In this document: positions 11,293 through 20,902 of the stretch, in pieces | Layout of the letters: each line of letters starts with the position of its first letter | Numbering within the stretch: position 1 is the first letter of the stretch | Source: Candidozyma auris | Lineage: Eukaryota; Ascomycota; Pichiomycetes; Serinales; Metschnikowiaceae | DNA: 64,000 bases | Direction of reading: 5' to 3' | Assembly (NCBI RefSeq): GCF_003013715.1 | Contig: NC_072813.1 | Span: 1,488,001-1,552,000 of the forward strand | The notes under the pieces: model-generated | What the model saw: only the letters and a program-made list of their open reading frames with translations | What the model was told of the DNA's origin: nothing | Databases searched by the model: none | Program-made: the position numbers and the translations under genes

Positions 11293-12741
11293 ATGTCAGA
11301 CGGATTGGACACTGTCGACATCACTTCGTTGAACGCACTCGCTGCGGGCACAAATAAGAAGAACCCAAGAATCGTGGCTGCTGGTTTGGGCGGTAAGCTC
11401 ATGGGCACCAAATCTCTTGTCAATGTCACTGCTGAGCAGCTTGCCGAGGATCTGAAAACCTTCTACGAGAAGGATGAGGAGGCTCGTAAGAAGTACTCCA
11501 AGCAGATGCACATCCTGGACAAACCATGGACCCTTTCCAACTGGCACGAGCACATCAACTGGTTGAACTTCATATTGGTGGTGGCCATTCCTGCCTTTGG
11601 CATTTGGTCGGCCTACAACTACCCTCCAGACTTGAAGACCTTGGCTCTTGCCTTTGTCATGTACTGCTTTTCCGGTATCTCCATCACCGCTGGTTACCAC
11701 CGTCTTTGGTCCCACAAGTCCTATGACGCTCACTGGCTCGTGAGATCTTTCTACGCCTTCTTCGGTGCCGGTGCCGTTCAGGGCTCCATTAAGTGGTGGG
11801 GCCACTCTCACAGAGTCCACCACAGATTCACTGACACTAACAGAGATCCTTACGATGCGAGACAAGGTTTCTGGTACTCACACATGGGATGGATGTTGAC
11901 CAAGGCAAACCCTAAGAACAGAGCCAGAGCCGACATCTCTGACTTGACCTCCGACCCAATCGTCGTTTTCCAGCACCGCCACTACTTGACCTTGATGCTC
12001 TTGTCGGCAATCGGCTTTCCAACCTTGATTGCTGGTCTCGGCTGGGGTGACTACTACGGTGGTTTTGTGTACGCCGGTATCTTGAAGTACTTTGTCATCC
12101 AGCAGGCTACCTTCTGTGTTAACTCTTTGGCTCACTGGATTGGTACCCAGCCATTTGACGATAGAAGAACCCCCAGAGACCACGTTTTGACGGCGTTTGT
12201 CACCTTCGGTGAGGGCTACCATAACTTCCATCACGAGTTCCCCTCGGACTACAGAAACGCTTTGAAGTGGTACCAGTACGACCCCACCAAGTTGACCATC
12301 TTGGGCCTTTCGAAGCTTGGCTTGACCTGGAACTTGAAGACCTTCTCTCAGAATGCCATTGAGCAAGGTTTGTTCCAGCAGCAGCAGAAGAAGTTGAACA
12401 AGATGAAGGCACAGTTGAACTGGGGTACCCCAGTCAGCGAGTTGCCTGTGTGGGACATGGAGCACTTCAAGAAGATTGCCAAGGACGAAGGTCTTCTCAT
12501 CATTTCGGGCATTGTGCACAATGTCAAGAACTTCATCAAGGAGCACCCCGGTGGTCAGGCCTTGGTGAGAGCGTCTTTGGGCAAGGATGCCACCAAGGCG
12601 TTCAACGGTCACGTGTATGCCCACTCGAATGCTGCCCACAACTTGTTGGCGACCATGAGAGTCGCTGTGATCAAGGATTCTGTCGTCAATGGCAACACCT
12701 TCGACCTCCAAGAGGAGATGCTTGCAAAGAAGGAGACGTAA
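11293..12741 (+). CDS. OLE1: Stearoyl-CoA (delta-9) desaturase with C-terminal cytochrome b5 domain
   Basis: ER membrane di-iron enzyme that puts the delta-9 double bond into palmitoyl- and stearoyl-CoA, using electrons from its own cytochrome b5 domain. 482 residues (S. cerevisiae 510). The three histidine boxes are HRLWSH (about 136-141), HRVHH (173-177) and HNFHH (310-314), with hydrophobic membrane segments around them. The heme domain is about 375-475 with HPGG (His418) and YAHSNAAH (His444 aligned to the second heme ligand). Codon 75 is CTG, in HI-CTG-DKPWTL, where Ole1 proteins have serine (HISEQPWTL in S. cerevisiae, from memory). The codon bias is strong. The ATG follows a C/T-rich leader, and the upstream region is unusually long. 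Confidence 0.99.
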   Translation: MSDGLDTVDITSLNALAAGTNKKNPRIVAAGLGGKLMGTKSLVNVTAEQLAEDLKTFYEKDEEARKKYSKQMHILDKPWTLSNWHEHINWLNFILVVAIPAFGIWSAYNYPPDLKTLALAFVMYCFSGISITAGYHRLWSHKSYDAHWLVRSFYAFFGAGAVQGSIKWWGHSHRVHHRFTDTNRDPYDARQGFWYSHMGWMLTKANPKNRARADISDLTSDPIVVFQHRHYLTLMLLSAIGFPTLIAGLGWGDYYGGFVYAGILKYFVIQQATFCVNSLAHWIGTQPFDDRRTPRDHVLTAFVTFGEGYHNFHHEFPSDYRNALKWYQYDPTKLTILGLSKLGLTWNLKTFSQNAIEQGLFQQQQKKLNKMKAQLNWGTPVSELPVWDMEHFKKIAKDEGLLIISGIVHNVKNFIKEHPGGQALVRASLGKDATKAFNGHVYAHSNAAHNLLATMRVAVIKDSVVNGNTFDLQEEMLAKKET

Positions 12742-13834
12742 TAAGCATCATTGAGCATTCGAGTTGGCGGCTCGCTTCAACCGCCTTATATTGGGCAATA
12801 TATGAAATCGGTGATTATAGTCTGATTTCCAGGACAGAATACATAGGTAGGCTGAATTTAGGATAAGAAGGAATGTTTCTGTAGCTGAAGTGATTTGAAA
12901 CTTCGTTGTAGCCATTCAGATACTGTGCAAGTTTAACTGTAGTTGACTGGGTGCTCGCTAGCGCAGCTTATGCAAGTTGGCGCATTAGTTAGCTTAGTGA
13001 CTTACTGCTAGGCTGTAACTATTAAGAATTCAAATGACTAAACCACAAGTCGAATTTGTCATCAGTTTGCTGAACAGAACTCCTAAATACCTAAATCGTA
13101 AAGCAGCACCCCTATAAGCGCATTCGCTTGGGGCACCAAGTAGACCTGGCAGATCTGTTTAGATTTTGTGCTTCTGCGCATGAATGGGTGCAAAAAAAAA
13201 AAAAACCAATATAGCCAATGAAGACACCAACAAAGCCATAATCATCAGTTCAACACCGGATCATACGTGAAATGGCCAGTTTCTCAATTCCAGGTATCAG
13301 TTTTTCCGTGACTGTCAAAGTGGCACATTTTCTTCGCTAGCGTTGCAGCTTCTCCATCTGGGTGGTTCGATGTTCTCTCAGAACCCGAAATAGTCCGCAA
13401 AAATCAGCGAACTTCGAGGCACCGAAGCTTTTCGCAGTCTCAAGGAATGCTCGGTGAACAACAAGTGTGGAAAAAAAAAAAAGAAAGGACACTGGGAATT
13501 TTGATGCACTTAACTTAGTCAGCTTGAATAGCAACCATGTTAACGGATTCCGTTCACCTTCGTCAAAATAATGTGTGAAATTTGGGAGCCCACTCGGGGT
13601 GAGGACTCCGCAGGAAATGCAGCGCCGTGGGATGATTTTTTGCACCCAAATGCGCGAGGATATGACCACTCCACTGGGCAAGGATCATGGCACTCTCCCC
13701 ACATAAAAAGTATATAAGGAGGTCATTGAGCGTGATACTTTTCCTTCTACATCAAGATTCTTTGAGTTCTACCACAGTTTAACTTTCTTATTAATCACTT
13801 CACACTCACTCACACTCACATACATCTATTCGAC
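12742..13834. other. Intergenic: OLE1 3' flank and promoter of the 53-codon gene
   Basis: About 1.1 kb. A poly-A run lies at 13192-13205 and a TATATAAG box at 13711-13718, 117 nt before the next start codon. The TATA is followed by a C/T/A-rich leader with repeated CACTCACAC, like the 5' UTRs of well-expressed yeast genes. A 114-codon minus-strand frame (13337-13681) overlaps this promoter and was rejected. Confidence 0.6.
13711..13718 (+). promoter_or_regulatory. TATA box of the 53-codon gene
   Basis: TATATAAG, 117 nt upstream of the ATG at 13835, followed by a pyrimidine-rich leader without upstream ATGs. Confidence 0.6.
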
Positions 13835-13996
13835 ATGCTTCCTAGAACGTCCATGCTCCAGCTTTACGCCAGAAGAGTGCCAGCCGTGGCCCAGTGGGGC
13901 GTTGGCTTAGGGTTCATCATTGGCTGGCCCCATCTAGTCATTGGCATCCTGAACCGTAACAATAAGGTCCCTCCCATCAACCAGGTGTACTTCTAG
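13835..13996 (+). CDS. Small single-pass membrane protein, 53 residues, probably mitochondrial
   Basis: ATG at 13835, TAG at 13994. The product starts with an Arg-containing, acid-free N-terminus (MLPRTSMLQLYARRVPAVAQ), has a hydrophobic segment at about residues 20-39 (WGVGLGFIIGWPHLVIGIL), and ends in a polar tail NRNNKVPPINQVYF. There are no Asp or Glu residues at all. The size, basic N-terminus and single membrane span resemble accessory subunits of respiratory complexes or ATP synthase, but I do not recognise the family. Support for a real gene comes from the TATATAAG box 117 nt upstream, a clean leader and a position between two accepted genes on the same strand. Confidence 0.6.
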   Translation: MLPRTSMLQLYARRVPAVAQWGVGLGFIIGWPHLVIGILNRNNKVPPINQVYF

Positions 13997-15245
13997 ACGC
14001 CGAGGGTGAATATTTAATACATGAGTAACGATTCGATAAGTAATTTGATGAAACAAAATGTAGACTTATGGCTTTGACAAAGTATTTTGGTTGTACGATT
14101 ACTCCATGGCCAGAGTACGTCGTTGCCGAAAAGGGTGGTTTACAGAAGATGGGTTGAATTTGGTGACCTTCTTATCGGCGTTGGTCTGAATCGGACCTTT
14201 GGACTTTCACACGGGACTTGGCTAGAAGCACCAAATTGATTTGAAAATGATATGTGAGTAGATGAAATTAGATGAATACAAGTTCACGCAGTTCGGTAAA
14301 TTTTTGTGCTCGTGATTTGTAGAATGTGTAAAAGCAGCTTTAAAGAAGAAGTATCTCATCAAATTGGGTCAATATGGAAACACACACTGAAGTTTTCTCA
14401 TGAATATCTAACCTTCCAGGTATTATGAATATGTAACCTTTGAAGTATTACGTGGCTTGGTGTTCAAGATGTCTGATCAATAAAGTCACAGCCGTTGAGC
14501 CGAAACACTTCCTTGAAGCACCTCATGCATTCGAAAATCCAGCAAGCATTCAAAGCCAATCTTGCAGTATAGCTCTCAAATCTTACTAGCTCCTTATGTA
14601 GGCAGATCAATACCTGTATTGTATGGTTATACTTAGGTATAACCCTAGAAAACTTCCCCCTTATGCACTCACAAGTAATGATTCTGTAATAAGAAATCTA
14701 AGACACACAAGCTGAATCACTTAGCTCGAAATCTAGTAATAGTTAATTTTTCGGGCACTTTATGAAGTGTTCTTTTCTTTCTCTGTTGACTATTCCTTAC
14801 GAGCTCCGGACCCATAGTAGTTAGCTCACAACCAATGAGAACTTCCCATAAATTTTCAACGAGTCGTGTGCACTTGTTGGCAAACAACAGTGACCTTAAT
14901 AAGCCATAATGCATCAGATTTGTCTCCTCTAGCTGACCCTAAAGTCAGACTCCAAATTTTCTACCTGCCGTTCTTGGAAACACATTCTTCAGTGCTGGCT
15001 GCGAAACGGCCCACAAGTGCGCTACACCCAACAATATACTTCTCGCTTCCACACAATAGAGCAACAAATAGCTTGAGAAACCAAATTTCACCCATATAAC
15101 TCTCCTACCACCGTCAATCTTTTCCATACCCCCAGATCTACCCAATCTACTTCACGTGGTCACCACCACCCACCTGCATACCACCATAGACACTCCATAT
15201 CAAGAAGCCAATCGGTCGCTCCCACCTCCGACTTCCCACCACACC
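13997..15245. other. Intergenic upstream of GRD19
   Basis: About 1.25 kb, AT-richer than the surrounding genes. No convincing gene. An imperfect local repeat of TATGAATATGTAACCTT type lies at about 14400-14440. A C/A-rich stretch at 15100-15245 (CACCACCACC, CTCCCACC) directly precedes GRD19 and is its probable leader. Confidence 0.6.
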
Positions 15246-15777
15246 ATGTCCAAGCCTTTTCAACCCATCAGTGAAGTTCTCAAAGACAAACACAAAAAAC
15301 AATCTTTTGATGATATTTACGGCGAGCCTGAGGATTTTCTTGAGGTTGAGGTATGTTCGCCTACTACTCTTCAATGTATATAGCATGTACTAACTCCAGG
15401 TTCGAAACCCAATCACTCACTATGGGAAGGACCCATACACTGACTACGAGATCGTGTGTAGAACAAACATTCCAGCATTCAAAAAGAGACAGTCCCGTGT
15501 TAGAAGGAGGTACAGTGACTTTGTCACCTTTCGCAAGATCCTTGAGCTCGAGGCTTCCAAAATCGTGATCCCCCCATTGCCAGGCAAGATCTTGCTTCAG
15601 CTGAACCGGTTTAATGATGTTAATATTGAGCAAAGAAGACAAGGGCTAGAGAAATTTCTAGTCATTGTGAGCGGCCATCCGTTGCTTCAGACAAAGTCCA
15701 CCACGTTACGTGATTTCATTCAAGACGAGCGCTGGGAGCCCCGGTACCCGATAGAGCCACGTGAGCTCCTCCATTGA
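15246..15777 (+). CDS. GRD19: Sorting nexin-3 homologue with PX domain; one 49-nt intron
   Basis: PI3P-binding sorting nexin of endosome-to-Golgi retrieval (Grd19/Snx3). Exon 1 is 15246-15350 (35 codons), the intron 15351-15399 and exon 2 15400-15777 (125 codons plus stop), giving 160 residues against 162 in S. cerevisiae. The intron has GTATGT, a perfect TACTAAC branch site at 15388-15394 and CAG; it ends only 5 nt after the branch box. Splicing joins FLEVE to VRNPITHYG, restoring the continuous PX domain. The PI3P pocket is seen in RRRYSDF and in PPLPGK, followed by RRQGLEKFL and a C-terminal RDFIQDERW. Reading straight through without splicing hits stops, so the intron is needed. Confidence 0.95.
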
Positions 15778-15821
15778 GCCTACATGTCCATGATGTGGTT
15801 CGAGTGCTTTGGCACCTGGCA

Positions 15822-15874
15822 ACCTCCAGGGTACTGGACCAGTGAGGAGGGACAGTGAAACGGGGCTATATAAG
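15822..15874 (+). promoter_or_regulatory. Zap1/Csr1-like zinc-response site followed by a TATA box, far upstream of ADH
   Basis: ACCTCCAGGGT at 15822-15832 matches the zinc-response consensus ACCTTNAAGGT at 8 of 10 fixed positions, with the outer ACC and GGT intact. TATATAAG follows at 15867-15874. The start codon of ADH, a zinc enzyme, is 831 nt further on, and no gene begins in between. It could start a non-coding intergenic transcript. The two mismatches keep the confidence low. Confidence 0.35.
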
Positions 15875-16528
15875 AGACGCAAGGGAAGGAAAAGATTCTA
15901 CTCATTTTTTTCTCTTCAAAGACAACACTGACTGTTTATGTGAGATCGCTTCATTTTTGAATTTTGCTTCGTGATCTTTACTCCCGTCCTGATTTACAAT
16001 ATCGAGCATTCCGAAGGACTTTGGATGAGAGTGTGCCTCACTATGGGGCTCCCTCGCAGTACTAAGGCACTACCTAAGTGCGATCTCCAATGGTGACCCA
16101 AATCGCTCCCAGAGCCCATCCTCAGCATATTCATGGAGCTAAATCCCACTGTCCACCCGCAAGCACCCCTTTTCTGTATCCCTAAGTGCGCTCGCTCAAT
16201 TAGGGATCTGGTGTAATTTTGCGGGGGGAGGGGGGCCCACCCATTTCCCTAGTATGTTCATCCTTCGGCCAGCCATTATGCACTCTCGGGATTTAGGTGG
16301 TCTTTCGCAGCCAAGGTGCTAAACGCCTGGCCCCCACCAAGAACATGAAACTCGGCTTATCTAGACCCTATGCGGATAAGGAGGCATTGGTCTTCTGGTG
16401 CTACTGGTGCTAAAATCTGTCTGCTGTGCTTTCGGCGTTATGCGCACACACGGCCCTCCCCTCTGGGTGCTGTAGGTCAGTCCTTGAACGGTTCGGCACC
16501 AATATACCGACCTTGTGTGGGCAGGCCG

Positions 16529-16550
16529 TATAGGTGAAATTTCACCTATA
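16529..16550. promoter_or_regulatory. 22-bp perfect palindrome in the ADH promoter
   Basis: The left arm TATAGGTGAAA is followed at once by its exact reverse complement, with no spacer. It lies about 155 nt before the ADH ATG and 70 nt before the proximal TATA. Its centre, TGAAATTTCA, also fits a two-unit heat-shock-factor half site. A homodimeric regulator is likely; its identity is unknown. Confidence 0.5.
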
Positions 16551-16705
16551 ACAATCAAACTCCGAAGTCACGGAGGCCATGCGTTTTCGGCGTTCGTCGT
16601 TTCCCCACAATAGCTCGAGTATAAGTTCGATGCCAATTCTCGTTGAAGTTTCACTTTTCATCATCAGATCACATCTGCTACAACAAACACTCCAACCAAA
16701 TCAAA

Positions 16706-17752
16706 ATGTCCATCCCAGAAACTCAAAAAGCTGTCATCTTTGAGACCAACGGCGGTCCTTTGCTTTACAAGGACATCCCAGTCCCCAAGCCAAAACCAAC
16801 CGAGTTGTTGATCAACGTCAAGTACTCCGGTGTGTGCCACACTGACTTGCATGCTTGGAAAGGTGACTGGCCTTTGCCCACCAAGTTGCCATTGGTAGGT
16901 GGCCACGAAGGTGCCGGTGTTGTTGTTGCTGTTGGCGAGAATGTAAAGGGCTGGCAGGTTGGCGACCTTGCCGGTATCAAGTGGTTGAACTCTTCGTGTA
17001 ACTCTTGCGAGTTCTGCCAGACCACTAACGAACCCAACTGTGCTTCTGCTGACTTGTCTGGATACACTCACGATGGGTCTTTCCAGCAGTATGCCACTGC
17101 TGATGCTATCCACGCTGCTCGTATTCCAAAGGGCACCGACTTGGCCCAGGTTGCTCCTATTTTGTGTGCTGGTATCACTGTTTACAAGGCTTTGAAGACT
17201 GCCAACCTCAAGGCCGGCCAATGGGTGGCTATTTCCGGTGCCGCTGGCGGCTTGGGTTCTTTGGCTGTTCAGTACGCCAAGGCAATGGGCTACAGAGTTG
17301 TTGGTATCGACGGTGGTGAGGGCAAGGAGGAGTTCGCAAAGAGCTTGGGTGCTGAGGCATTTGTGGATTTCACCAAGGTCAAGGATATTCCTGCCGAAAT
17401 CAAGAAGATCACCAACGGCGGTCCTCATGGTGTCATCAACGTGTCTGTCTCTGAGGCTGCTATGCAGCAGTCTGTGGAGTACGTAAGATCTACTGGTACT
17501 GTTGTGCTTGTTGGTTTGCCAGCTGGTGCTAAGGTTGCTGCCTCTGTGTTTGACTCTGTGGTCAAGTCTGTCAACATCAGAGGCTCCTACGTCGGTAACA
17601 GAGCTGACTCTGCTGAGGCTATTGACTTCTTCTCCAGAGGCTTGATCAAGTGCCCAATCAAGGTCGTGGGCTTGTCCGAGTTACCAAACGTCTACAAGTT
17701 GATGGAAGAGGGCAAGATTTTGGGAAGATACGTTGTCGACACTTCCAAGTGA
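16706..17752 (+). CDS. ADH1: Alcohol dehydrogenase, zinc-dependent, cytosolic type
   Basis: 348 residues, the exact usual length of yeast cytosolic ADH; interconverts acetaldehyde and ethanol with NAD(H). Catalytic zinc ligands are Cys44, His67 and Cys154; structural zinc ligands are Cys98, Cys101, Cys104 and Cys112. The nucleotide-binding loop is GAAGGLG (178-184). The start at 16706 is in AAAATG context after an A/C-rich leader. The frame stays open upstream to 16643 but without an ATG, so a mitochondrial presequence is not supported. Strong codon bias indicates high expression. It converges with TKL1, with 167 bp between stop codons. Which ADH paralogue this is cannot be told from one window. 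Confidence 0.97.
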   Translation: MSIPETQKAVIFETNGGPLLYKDIPVPKPKPTELLINVKYSGVCHTDLHAWKGDWPLPTKLPLVGGHEGAGVVVAVGENVKGWQVGDLAGIKWLNSSCNSCEFCQTTNEPNCASADLSGYTHDGSFQQYATADAIHAARIPKGTDLAQVAPILCAGITVYKALKTANLKAGQWVAISGAAGGLGSLAVQYAKAMGYRVVGIDGGEGKEEFAKSLGAEAFVDFTKVKDIPAEIKKITNGGPHGVINVSVSEAAMQQSVEYVRSTGTVVLVGLPAGAKVAASVFDSVVKSVNIRGSYVGNRADSAEAIDFFSRGLIKCPIKVVGLSELPNVYKLMEEGKILGRYVVDTSK

Positions 17753-17919
17753 GCAGTTGACCCCTTCGAGTAAGCAGGCTTACTTTGTCCTGGAAGAGAC
17801 GCTATTAGTTTGACTTTGAATAAAAATTTATGCTATTAAAAGAACTTAAGCTCTCTAGCAGTTTCTGCACTACATCCAGTCAACACGGTATAATTCATTG
17901 TTTATATAACTCTAGCTTT

Positions 17920-19950
17920 TTAGAAAGCACGGTTCAATGGGGAGAGAAGTGGCTTGCCCTTGTAGAACTGAACAGTCTTAGCACCTCTGTCGGCAATACC
18001 CTCTGGGGTGAACTCAAAGAACTTGTAGAGGTCGTCGGCCTTACCTGAGGCACCGAATCTGTTCAAACCAAACTGCTCGTGAGAGTACTTGGACCAGCCG
18101 AAGCTAGACAAGACCTCAACGGACATGATTGGAACACCGTCTGGCAACACAGACAACTGGTAGTCTCTTGGTTGCTGGTCAAAAGTGTGGAAGTCAGCAA
18201 CAGAGACAACAGCGGTCTTGATGTTAGCATCAGCCAACTTCTTAGCGGCGTCGATGGAGATCGAAACCTCAGAACCAGAAGAGACAATGATTAAGTCTGG
18301 CTTGTCGACTGGGTAAATAGTGTAAGCACCCTTGGAAGCCTTTTCAATCGAGGAGCCCTCCAACTGAGGCAAGTTCTGTCTGGTCAAAGCCAAAACGTGA
18401 GGAGTAGAGGTAGACTCAATGGCGCTCTTGTAAGCAGCAGACACCTCATTACCGTCAGCTGGTCTCCAGACAGAGATGTTTGGAGTGGCCCTCAACCAGG
18501 CCAAGGTCTCGATAGGCTGATGAGTTGGGCCGTCCTCACCCAAACCGATGGAGTCGTGGGTGGCAACCCAAGTGACTGGAAGGTGAGACAAGGCAGCCAA
18601 TCTCACGGCACCAGCAGCGTAGGAAACGAAGTTCAAGAAAGTACCACCGTAATTCTTGTAGTTAGCACCGAAAGCAGCAATACCGTTCATGATGGCACCC
18701 ATACCGTGCTCTCTGACACCGTATCTAATGTAACGGCCAGCGTAGTTACCCAAGCCGGTGTTTGGAGGCTGGAAGTCGACAGAGTCCTTACCTCTGGTCA
18801 AGTTGGAGCCAGTCAAGTCGGCGGAACCACCAATGAGCTCGGGAATAACAGGCAAGATAGCGTTCAAAACGTTCTCAGACAACTTTCTAGTGGCCAATGG
18901 CTTGTCGTCAGGCTTGTAAGTTGGCAAAGCGTCAGCCCAACCTTCAGGCAAGACGTGGTCCAATCTTCTCTGGACCTCAGCACCCTCCTTAGGGTACTTC
19001 TGCTTGTAGCTCTCGAGCTTGGCCTGCCAGTCCCTGTAGACCTTCTGGTTTTCAGCAACGTGCTTGTTGTAGTGGTCGTAGACCTCTTGAGGAACGACGA
19101 AGGACTTCTCTGGGTCAAAGCCCATCTTCTCCTTCAACTGCTTGACATCATCAGGCTTCAATGGAGAACCGTGGACAGAGTGAGTACCGGCTTGCAAGGA
19201 GCCGAAACCAATTGTGGTAGTTAATCTCACCAAAGTTGGCTTGTCAACCTTCTTGGCCTCTTCGATGGCGGCCTTCACAGCAGCCAAGTCGGTGTCACCG
19301 TGAGGAATTTCAATGATGTGCCAGCCGTAAGCCTTGTATCTAGCAGTCACGTCCTCGGTGAAAGCACAGTTGGTGTTACCGTCAATGGAGATGTGGTTGT
19401 CGTCCCAGAAAGCAATCAAGTTGTTCAATTGCAAGTGGCCAGCAAGAGAGGAGGCCTCAGAGGCGACACCTTCTTGGAGACATCCGTCACCCAAGAACAC
19501 GTACGTGTATGAGTCGGAGAGGGAGATGTCATCCTTGTTGTAGGTGGCAGCAAACTGTTTCTGTGCAATAGCCAAACCAACAGCGTTGGAGATACCCTGA
19601 CCCAAGGGACCAGTGGTGACCTCGACACCAGGCACCTCGTGGGTCTCTGGGTGGCCTGGGGTCTTGGAGTTCAACTGTCTGAACTGCTTCAAGTCGTCAA
19701 TGGACATGTCAAAGCCGTACAAGTGCAACAAGGAGTAGAGCAAAGCACAAGCGTGACCGTTGGACAAGACAAATCTGTCTCTGTTGACCCAGTGGGGGTT
19801 CTTAGGGTCGAACTTCATTTGCTGCCACAAAGCGTGGGCCACAGGAGCCATGCCCAAGGGAGCACCGGGGTGGCCCGAGTTGGCCTTGGACACGGCGTCC
19901 ACGGCGAGAAGACGGATAGTGGAGATACACAATTGGTCAATGTCAGTCAT
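17920..19950 (-). CDS. TKL1: Transketolase
   Basis: Thiamine-diphosphate enzyme of the non-oxidative pentose phosphate pathway, moving two-carbon ketol units between sugar phosphates. 676 residues (680 in S. cerevisiae). The N-terminus has SKANSGHPGAPLGMAP, the TPP/metal motif is GDG at 154-156 with the downstream NN and DDN residues, and the pyrimidine-domain segment FVLSNGHACALLYSLLHL is clear. The C-terminus ends PLNRAF. Codon use is strongly biased. A TATATAAA box (minus strand, 20022-20029) lies about 72 nt upstream of the ATG. Confidence 0.99.
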   Translation of the reverse strand: MTDIDQLCISTIRLLAVDAVSKANSGHPGAPLGMAPVAHALWQQMKFDPKNPHWVNRDRFVLSNGHACALLYSLLHLYGFDMSIDDLKQFRQLNSKTPGHPETHEVPGVEVTTGPLGQGISNAVGLAIAQKQFAATYNKDDISLSDSYTYVFLGDGCLQEGVASEASSLAGHLQLNNLIAFWDDNHISIDGNTNCAFTEDVTARYKAYGWHIIEIPHGDTDLAAVKAAIEEAKKVDKPTLVRLTTTIGFGSLQAGTHSVHGSPLKPDDVKQLKEKMGFDPEKSFVVPQEVYDHYNKHVAENQKVYRDWQAKLESYKQKYPKEGAEVQRRLDHVLPEGWADALPTYKPDDKPLATRKLSENVLNAILPVIPELIGGSADLTGSNLTRGKDSVDFQPPNTGLGNYAGRYIRYGVREHGMGAIMNGIAAFGANYKNYGGTFLNFVSYAAGAVRLAALSHLPVTWVATHDSIGLGEDGPTHQPIETLAWLRATPNISVWRPADGNEVSAAYKSAIESTSTPHVLALTRQNLPQLEGSSIEKASKGAYTIYPVDKPDLIIVSSGSEVSISIDAAKKLADANIKTAVVSVADFHTFDQQPRDYQLSVLPDGVPIMSVEVLSSFGWSKYSHEQFGLNRFGASGKADDLYKFFEFTPEGIADRGAKTVQFYKGKPLLSPLNRAF

Positions 19951-20561
19951 AGCTGTAGTGTTAAGGTATGAACTAAGGACTGGAAAAAAGGGAAGGTTGT
20001 AGATGCGAGCGCGCCGGACGGTTTATATACTGGGTGGTGGCCAACAAAGGCTTTTGCTCCGAGGGCATAGTCGAGGGTAGTACCGGGTAGCGAGTGCAGG
20101 GGCACCCAAATGTTAATGTTGGTGAAACAGTAGTAGGAGTTATATTTTTTGAACATATAGGTCCACTAGACAATAAGAACTCACGTTTTATAGGGTTTTG
20201 CTTGATATTTTAGGGAGTTTTGGTGGTCGTAGTGGGGCCCTCTCGAGCAGGTGAATGCGAAGTACCTGCAGTACGGTACTCTCGCTTGAACGATTCTTTT
20301 GGGCCCTGCCCTCGGAACTGGGTACCTTTAGGTCCACTAGCAAGAGCACCAAACTATTGGATTTGTATGAGTTGATTGATGGTATGCTCGATTCCTAAGG
20401 CTTCATAACCTGGATCCTTTTGTTCACTCAAGACCCCGAAAATTTCTCCCATACTATGTCTTGCTTACTAACTCCCTTGAGTACTAGAAGGTCTAGGGTA
20501 AGCAAACCGGGCCGGTGCGCACCGATATGAAAAAGCAGCCCCCGGATCTGCAACGTCAACG

Positions 20562-20588
20562 GACGTGGGGGACGTGGGGGACGTGGGA
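20562..20588. repeat. 9-bp tandem repeat, three units of GACGTGGGG/A
   Basis: Units at 20562-20570, 20571-20579 and 20580-20588; the last differs in its final base. The GACGTGG core is GC-rich in a promoter-distal region. Confidence 0.85.
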
Positions 20589-20704
20589 GGCTAACTAGAA
20601 AGGTGTACAAACTTCTATAGAGAACATGAGCCCATCTTAGTCCAAAACGTGATCTAGCATCATGCTTACGACTTCAGATTCAATTGGTGAATTGTGCATT
20701 GTTC

Positions 20705-20902
20705 ATGGCTGAGACCTCCGTTGGCCCTAGGGAGTGCGCACTGGTTGCAAATTTTGCGCAACCACTAGCATTCAAAGAAGGCCAGGGCTCTCAGGATCAA
20801 GTGAGGTTATTAGAGCTTGTGCGTGATTTTTTAGTAATGGAAACGTTTCAAGCTCGACTGCTTCTGGCAACTATAATGCATTTGATCGTTTTCCTCAAAT
20901 GA
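20705..20902 (+). CDS. Possible small protein, 65 residues (doubtful)
   Basis: ATG at 20705, TGA at 20900. The product has an amphipathic, leucine-rich C-terminal half containing QVRLLELVRDFLVMETFQAR, which is protein-like, but no family is recognised. Three CTG codons would read as Ser in this clade. No promoter is evident. May be a chance frame. Confidence 0.15.
   Translation: MAETSVGPRECALVANFAQPLAFKEGQGSQDQVRLLELVRDFLVMETFQARLLLATIMHLIVFLK

Larger units (their letters stand above)
15778..16705. other. Intergenic: GRD19 3' flank and compound ADH upstream region
   Basis: About 930 bp. It contains a zinc-response-like site and strong TATA (15822-15874), a G-rich run at about 16221-16236, a 22-bp perfect palindrome (16529-16550), and the proximal TATAAG at 16620-16625 that best suits ADH, 81 nt before its ATG. 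No protein-coding gene is evident between the two TATA boxes. Confidence 0.65.

Noticed and set aside
13337..13681. 114-codon minus-strand frame
   Set aside because: Overlaps the promoter of the 53-codon gene, crosses a homopolymer run that codes for poly-Phe, and has no recognisable features.
16643..16705. N-terminal extension of ADH suggesting a mitochondrial form
   Set aside because: The in-frame upstream codons contain no ATG, and the ATG at 16706 gives the exact standard length.
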